Assembly: GCF_014274685.1 (NCBI RefSeq)
Contig: NZ_CP060393.1
Location: 1,857,501 to 1,921,500, forward strand
DNA: 64,000 bases
Direction: 5' to 3'
Origin: Edaphobacter sp. 4G125
Lineage (GTDB): Bacteria; Acidobacteriota; Terriglobia; Terriglobales; Acidobacteriaceae
Shown here one piece after another: positions 62,567-64,000 of the stretch. A program made the position numbers and the translations under genes. The notes beneath the pieces are model-generated. The model saw nothing but the letters and a program-made list of their open reading frames with translations, did no database searches and was not told the origin of the DNA. Within the stretch, counting starts at the first letter, position 1; every line of letters starts with the position of its first letter.

Positions 62567-62670
62567 ATGCACGTTAATGACCAATGACTACCGCTGTCGC
62601 ACACCCCGGCGATAATTCATGAGTTAACTACTTACAAAATCAGGGCGGAAAATTGTGAAAAGTCTTTTTC
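62567..62670 (-). promoter_or_regulatory. Putative sigma-54 promoter and upstream activator block of PEP-CTERM gene 2
   Basis: On the minus strand TGG-TCATTAACGT-GCA (complement of 62568-62583) has the GG-N10-GC spacing of a -24/-12 promoter; a start near 62557 gives a ~50-base leader. About 100 bases up, plus-strand 62646-62670 reads GGAAAATTGTGAAAAG and then TCTTTTTC, matching the 57552-57575 block (GGAAATTCGTGTGAAAAG, TTTTTCC) with small indels. It is in the opposite orientation relative to its gene, which enhancer sites tolerate. Confidence 0.5.
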
Positions 62671-62741
62671 AGAAAACACGCAAATTTTTGCATATAAAAA
62701 TAGTGTTATAAGAATTTTTTTCTCATTCTGGCGTGAATTCC

Positions 62742-63818
62742 TTACCATTGCAGCAACAATAGCTCTGAGCAGAATGCCGGTCCCATTGCTCCCATCATGC
62801 TGTAACAGCCTGGACTCCCCGGGCGATTCTCCAGATACTCCTTCATCACGGTGAGCACAGAGGCTGACGAAAGATTCCCGTGTCGGCGCAGGCTGTTCCA
62901 CGAGGCTGAAAGGGCTCCTGAGGGAAGATTCAGACTGTTTTCCATCGCCAGCAGCACCTTGGGGCCACCGCTATGGAAGATGAAACTGCAGATCTGTCCC
63001 ATGTGCATATCCTGTTCGCTAAGAAATGTTTCTACGGTCTTTCGCAGCTCTTTGTTGACCAGTTCGGGTACATCTGCTGAAAGCACAATATTAAATCCGC
63101 TATGGTTGATGCTCCATCCCATCAGATGCTCCGTATCCGGATAGAACGTAGACCTTGTCGCCACCACCCGAGGACACGGTTCCGCTACGCTCGTCGGCTT
63201 TAGAGCATGCGGCGTCTCTTCTCCGGCAAGCACGACTGCGGCTGCGCCATCACCAAACAATCCGCATGCAACAAGTGCTGCCATAGAGGAGTCCTGTTCC
63301 TGCCAGGTGAGCGAACAGAGTTCGACGGAGAGCAACAATGCATATTGTTTTGGATACGCTCGGACATAATCTGCTGCGCGCGCAATGCCCGCTGCCCCGG
63401 CGACGCAGCCTAATCCGAAGATAGGGGTGCGCTTGATGTCGTGCGGAAAGCCCATTCGATTCACAAGGCGAGCATCGATGCTTGGACACGCAATGCCGGT
63501 GACTGAAGTAAAGAAGATGGCTGAGATATCTGCGGGAGTCAGACCAGCCTGGTCCAGTGCCTTCTGAATGGCCTCTTGTCCAAGCTGCATAGCTCCCTGG
63601 ATCCAGGCATCATTCGTTGGACCAAAGCCTGAGATGCTTCCCAGGGTTTCCAGTGGAAACATGATGTGACGGTAGTCCACGCCACAGTTCGTGTGAAGGC
63701 GATCCATGACTTCGGGCATCGCCAGCTTGTCTTGCATACGCTCTTTCAATGCTTCCGTAATCACGGCCTGGGGATAACGGTGAGGCGGAAATGCCGTACC
63801 GACGGATGTAATGCGCAT
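62742..63818 (-). CDS. Type III polyketide synthase (chalcone synthase-like)
   Basis: 358 residues, normal length. The catalytic triad is complete: Cys ~138 in FGLGCVAGAAG, His ~280 in FIFHSGGPKVL and Asn ~314 in RRHGNLSSAS. VTEALKERMQDKLAMPEV and the GPAFCSELLLLQW end are typical bacterial features. It condenses an acyl-CoA starter with malonyl-CoA to make alkyl-pyrones, resorcinols or similar. No O-methyltransferase or tailoring gene is visible downstream; upstream sequence runs out of the window. ATG 63818 is a good start although the ribosome site is weak. Confidence 0.95.
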   Translation of the reverse strand: MRITSVGTAFPPHRYPQAVITEALKERMQDKLAMPEVMDRLHTNCGVDYRHIMFPLETLGSISGFGPTNDAWIQGAMQLGQEAIQKALDQAGLTPADISAIFFTSVTGIACPSIDARLVNRMGFPHDIKRTPIFGLGCVAGAAGIARAADYVRAYPKQYALLLSVELCSLTWQEQDSSMAALVACGLFGDGAAAVVLAGEETPHALKPTSVAEPCPRVVATRSTFYPDTEHLMGWSINHSGFNIVLSADVPELVNKELRKTVETFLSEQDMHMGQICSFIFHSGGPKVLLAMENSLNLPSGALSASWNSLRRHGNLSSASVLTVMKEYLENRPGSPGCYSMMGAMGPAFCSELLLLQW

Positions 63819-64000
63819 AGGTCTGAAAACCTCTCAGAGGTTGGGGAGTTTCGGGCACACCAATGACTGCTCATTGGCAAACTGCTATGGGGCAGAAATG
63901 TCTGGAACCCTGCGCTCAGAGGCTGGGGGGAAGGTGTTACATCCAGCACGCAAGGGAAGAAGCCGAAGATCGGCAACAGGCCCAGTATAAGTCACAAAAG
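63819..64000. other. Upstream flank of the polyketide synthase gene
   Basis: ~180 bases to the window edge. It should carry the promoter of the polyketide synthase gene. A minus-strand frame to 63976 has a Pro/Phe-rich product without domain features and is not called. No repeat is seen. Confidence 0.4.

Noticed and set aside
63761-63976. 71-residue minus-strand frame at the window end
   Set aside because: Pro/Phe/Ser-rich with no ribosome site or motif; overlaps the polyketide synthase start.

Overview
The window looks like chromosomal DNA of an acidobacterium, most likely class Terriglobia (relatives of Edaphobacter, Granulicella and Terriglobus). This is inferred from several things together: a YncE-propeller/phosphoesterase fusion, a secretin with a C-terminal cohesin-like domain, two PEP-CTERM proteins, a proline-rich lipoprotein behind an NtrC-type two-component pair, a small Cys/His protein in two copies, and moderately high GC with GTG and TTG starts. 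I made no database comparison. No rRNA, convincing tRNA, CRISPR array, prophage or replication origin is visible.

Layout. 0-11 kb: 3' end of a TonB-dependent receptor, an OmpR-type two-component system, a small EamA transporter, the propeller/phosphoesterase, then sugar-phosphate isomerases (manA, pgi) around an IclR regulator, and an AT-richer patch with a YdeI-type gene. 11-19.5 kb: a duplicated Cys/His module, a GlcG/HbpS-like protein, a diguanylate cyclase, a globin, a GH29 fucosidase with an unusual leader, an acetyltransferase, a HerA-like ATPase, a dienelactone hydrolase and a peroxiredoxin-like protein. 19.5-21.4 kb: a repeat-rich block with the second, nonsense-mutated module copy, dispersed repeats, an unlisted 52-residue membrane protein, and a RAYT transposase ORF bounded by two ~100-bp direct repeats. 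21.4-37.7 kb: DUF4145 behind ffh, tandem Xer recombinases, a PAS kinase, a rhodanese, a sigma-54 regulator/kinase/lipoprotein operon, secA, and a drug exporter divergent from its MarR regulator over a tandem operator. 37.7-53.8 kb: housekeeping and envelope genes (M20 peptidase, MobA-like protein, orphan Mla-type ATPase, polysaccharide priming transferase, nadE, DsbA-like, S10 peptidase, ribBA, HAD, aminotransferase, pepA, smpB). 53.8-64 kb: secretin plus two pseudopilins, a PEP-CTERM gene, M48 peptidase, cytochrome c, a truncated flavin reductase, cupin, queF, a second PEP-CTERM gene and a type III polyketide synthase.

Main points of interest. (1) The Cys/His module carries its own promoter-like box, an intrinsic terminator close behind it, and a small protein with C-x9-C-x10-C-x2-H spacing. 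It occurs twice in inverted orientation, and one copy is stopped at codon 11. The fucosidase gene has the same promoter-terminator-leader plan. (2) Both PEP-CTERM genes have sigma-54-like -24/-12 elements and a shared ~24-bp upstream block about 100-120 bp from the predicted start, which suggests co-regulation by an enhancer-binding protein. (3) The GTP cyclohydrolase II half of RibBA has lost its catalytic loop motifs. (4) A dispersed repeat has become part of a pseudopilin reading frame.
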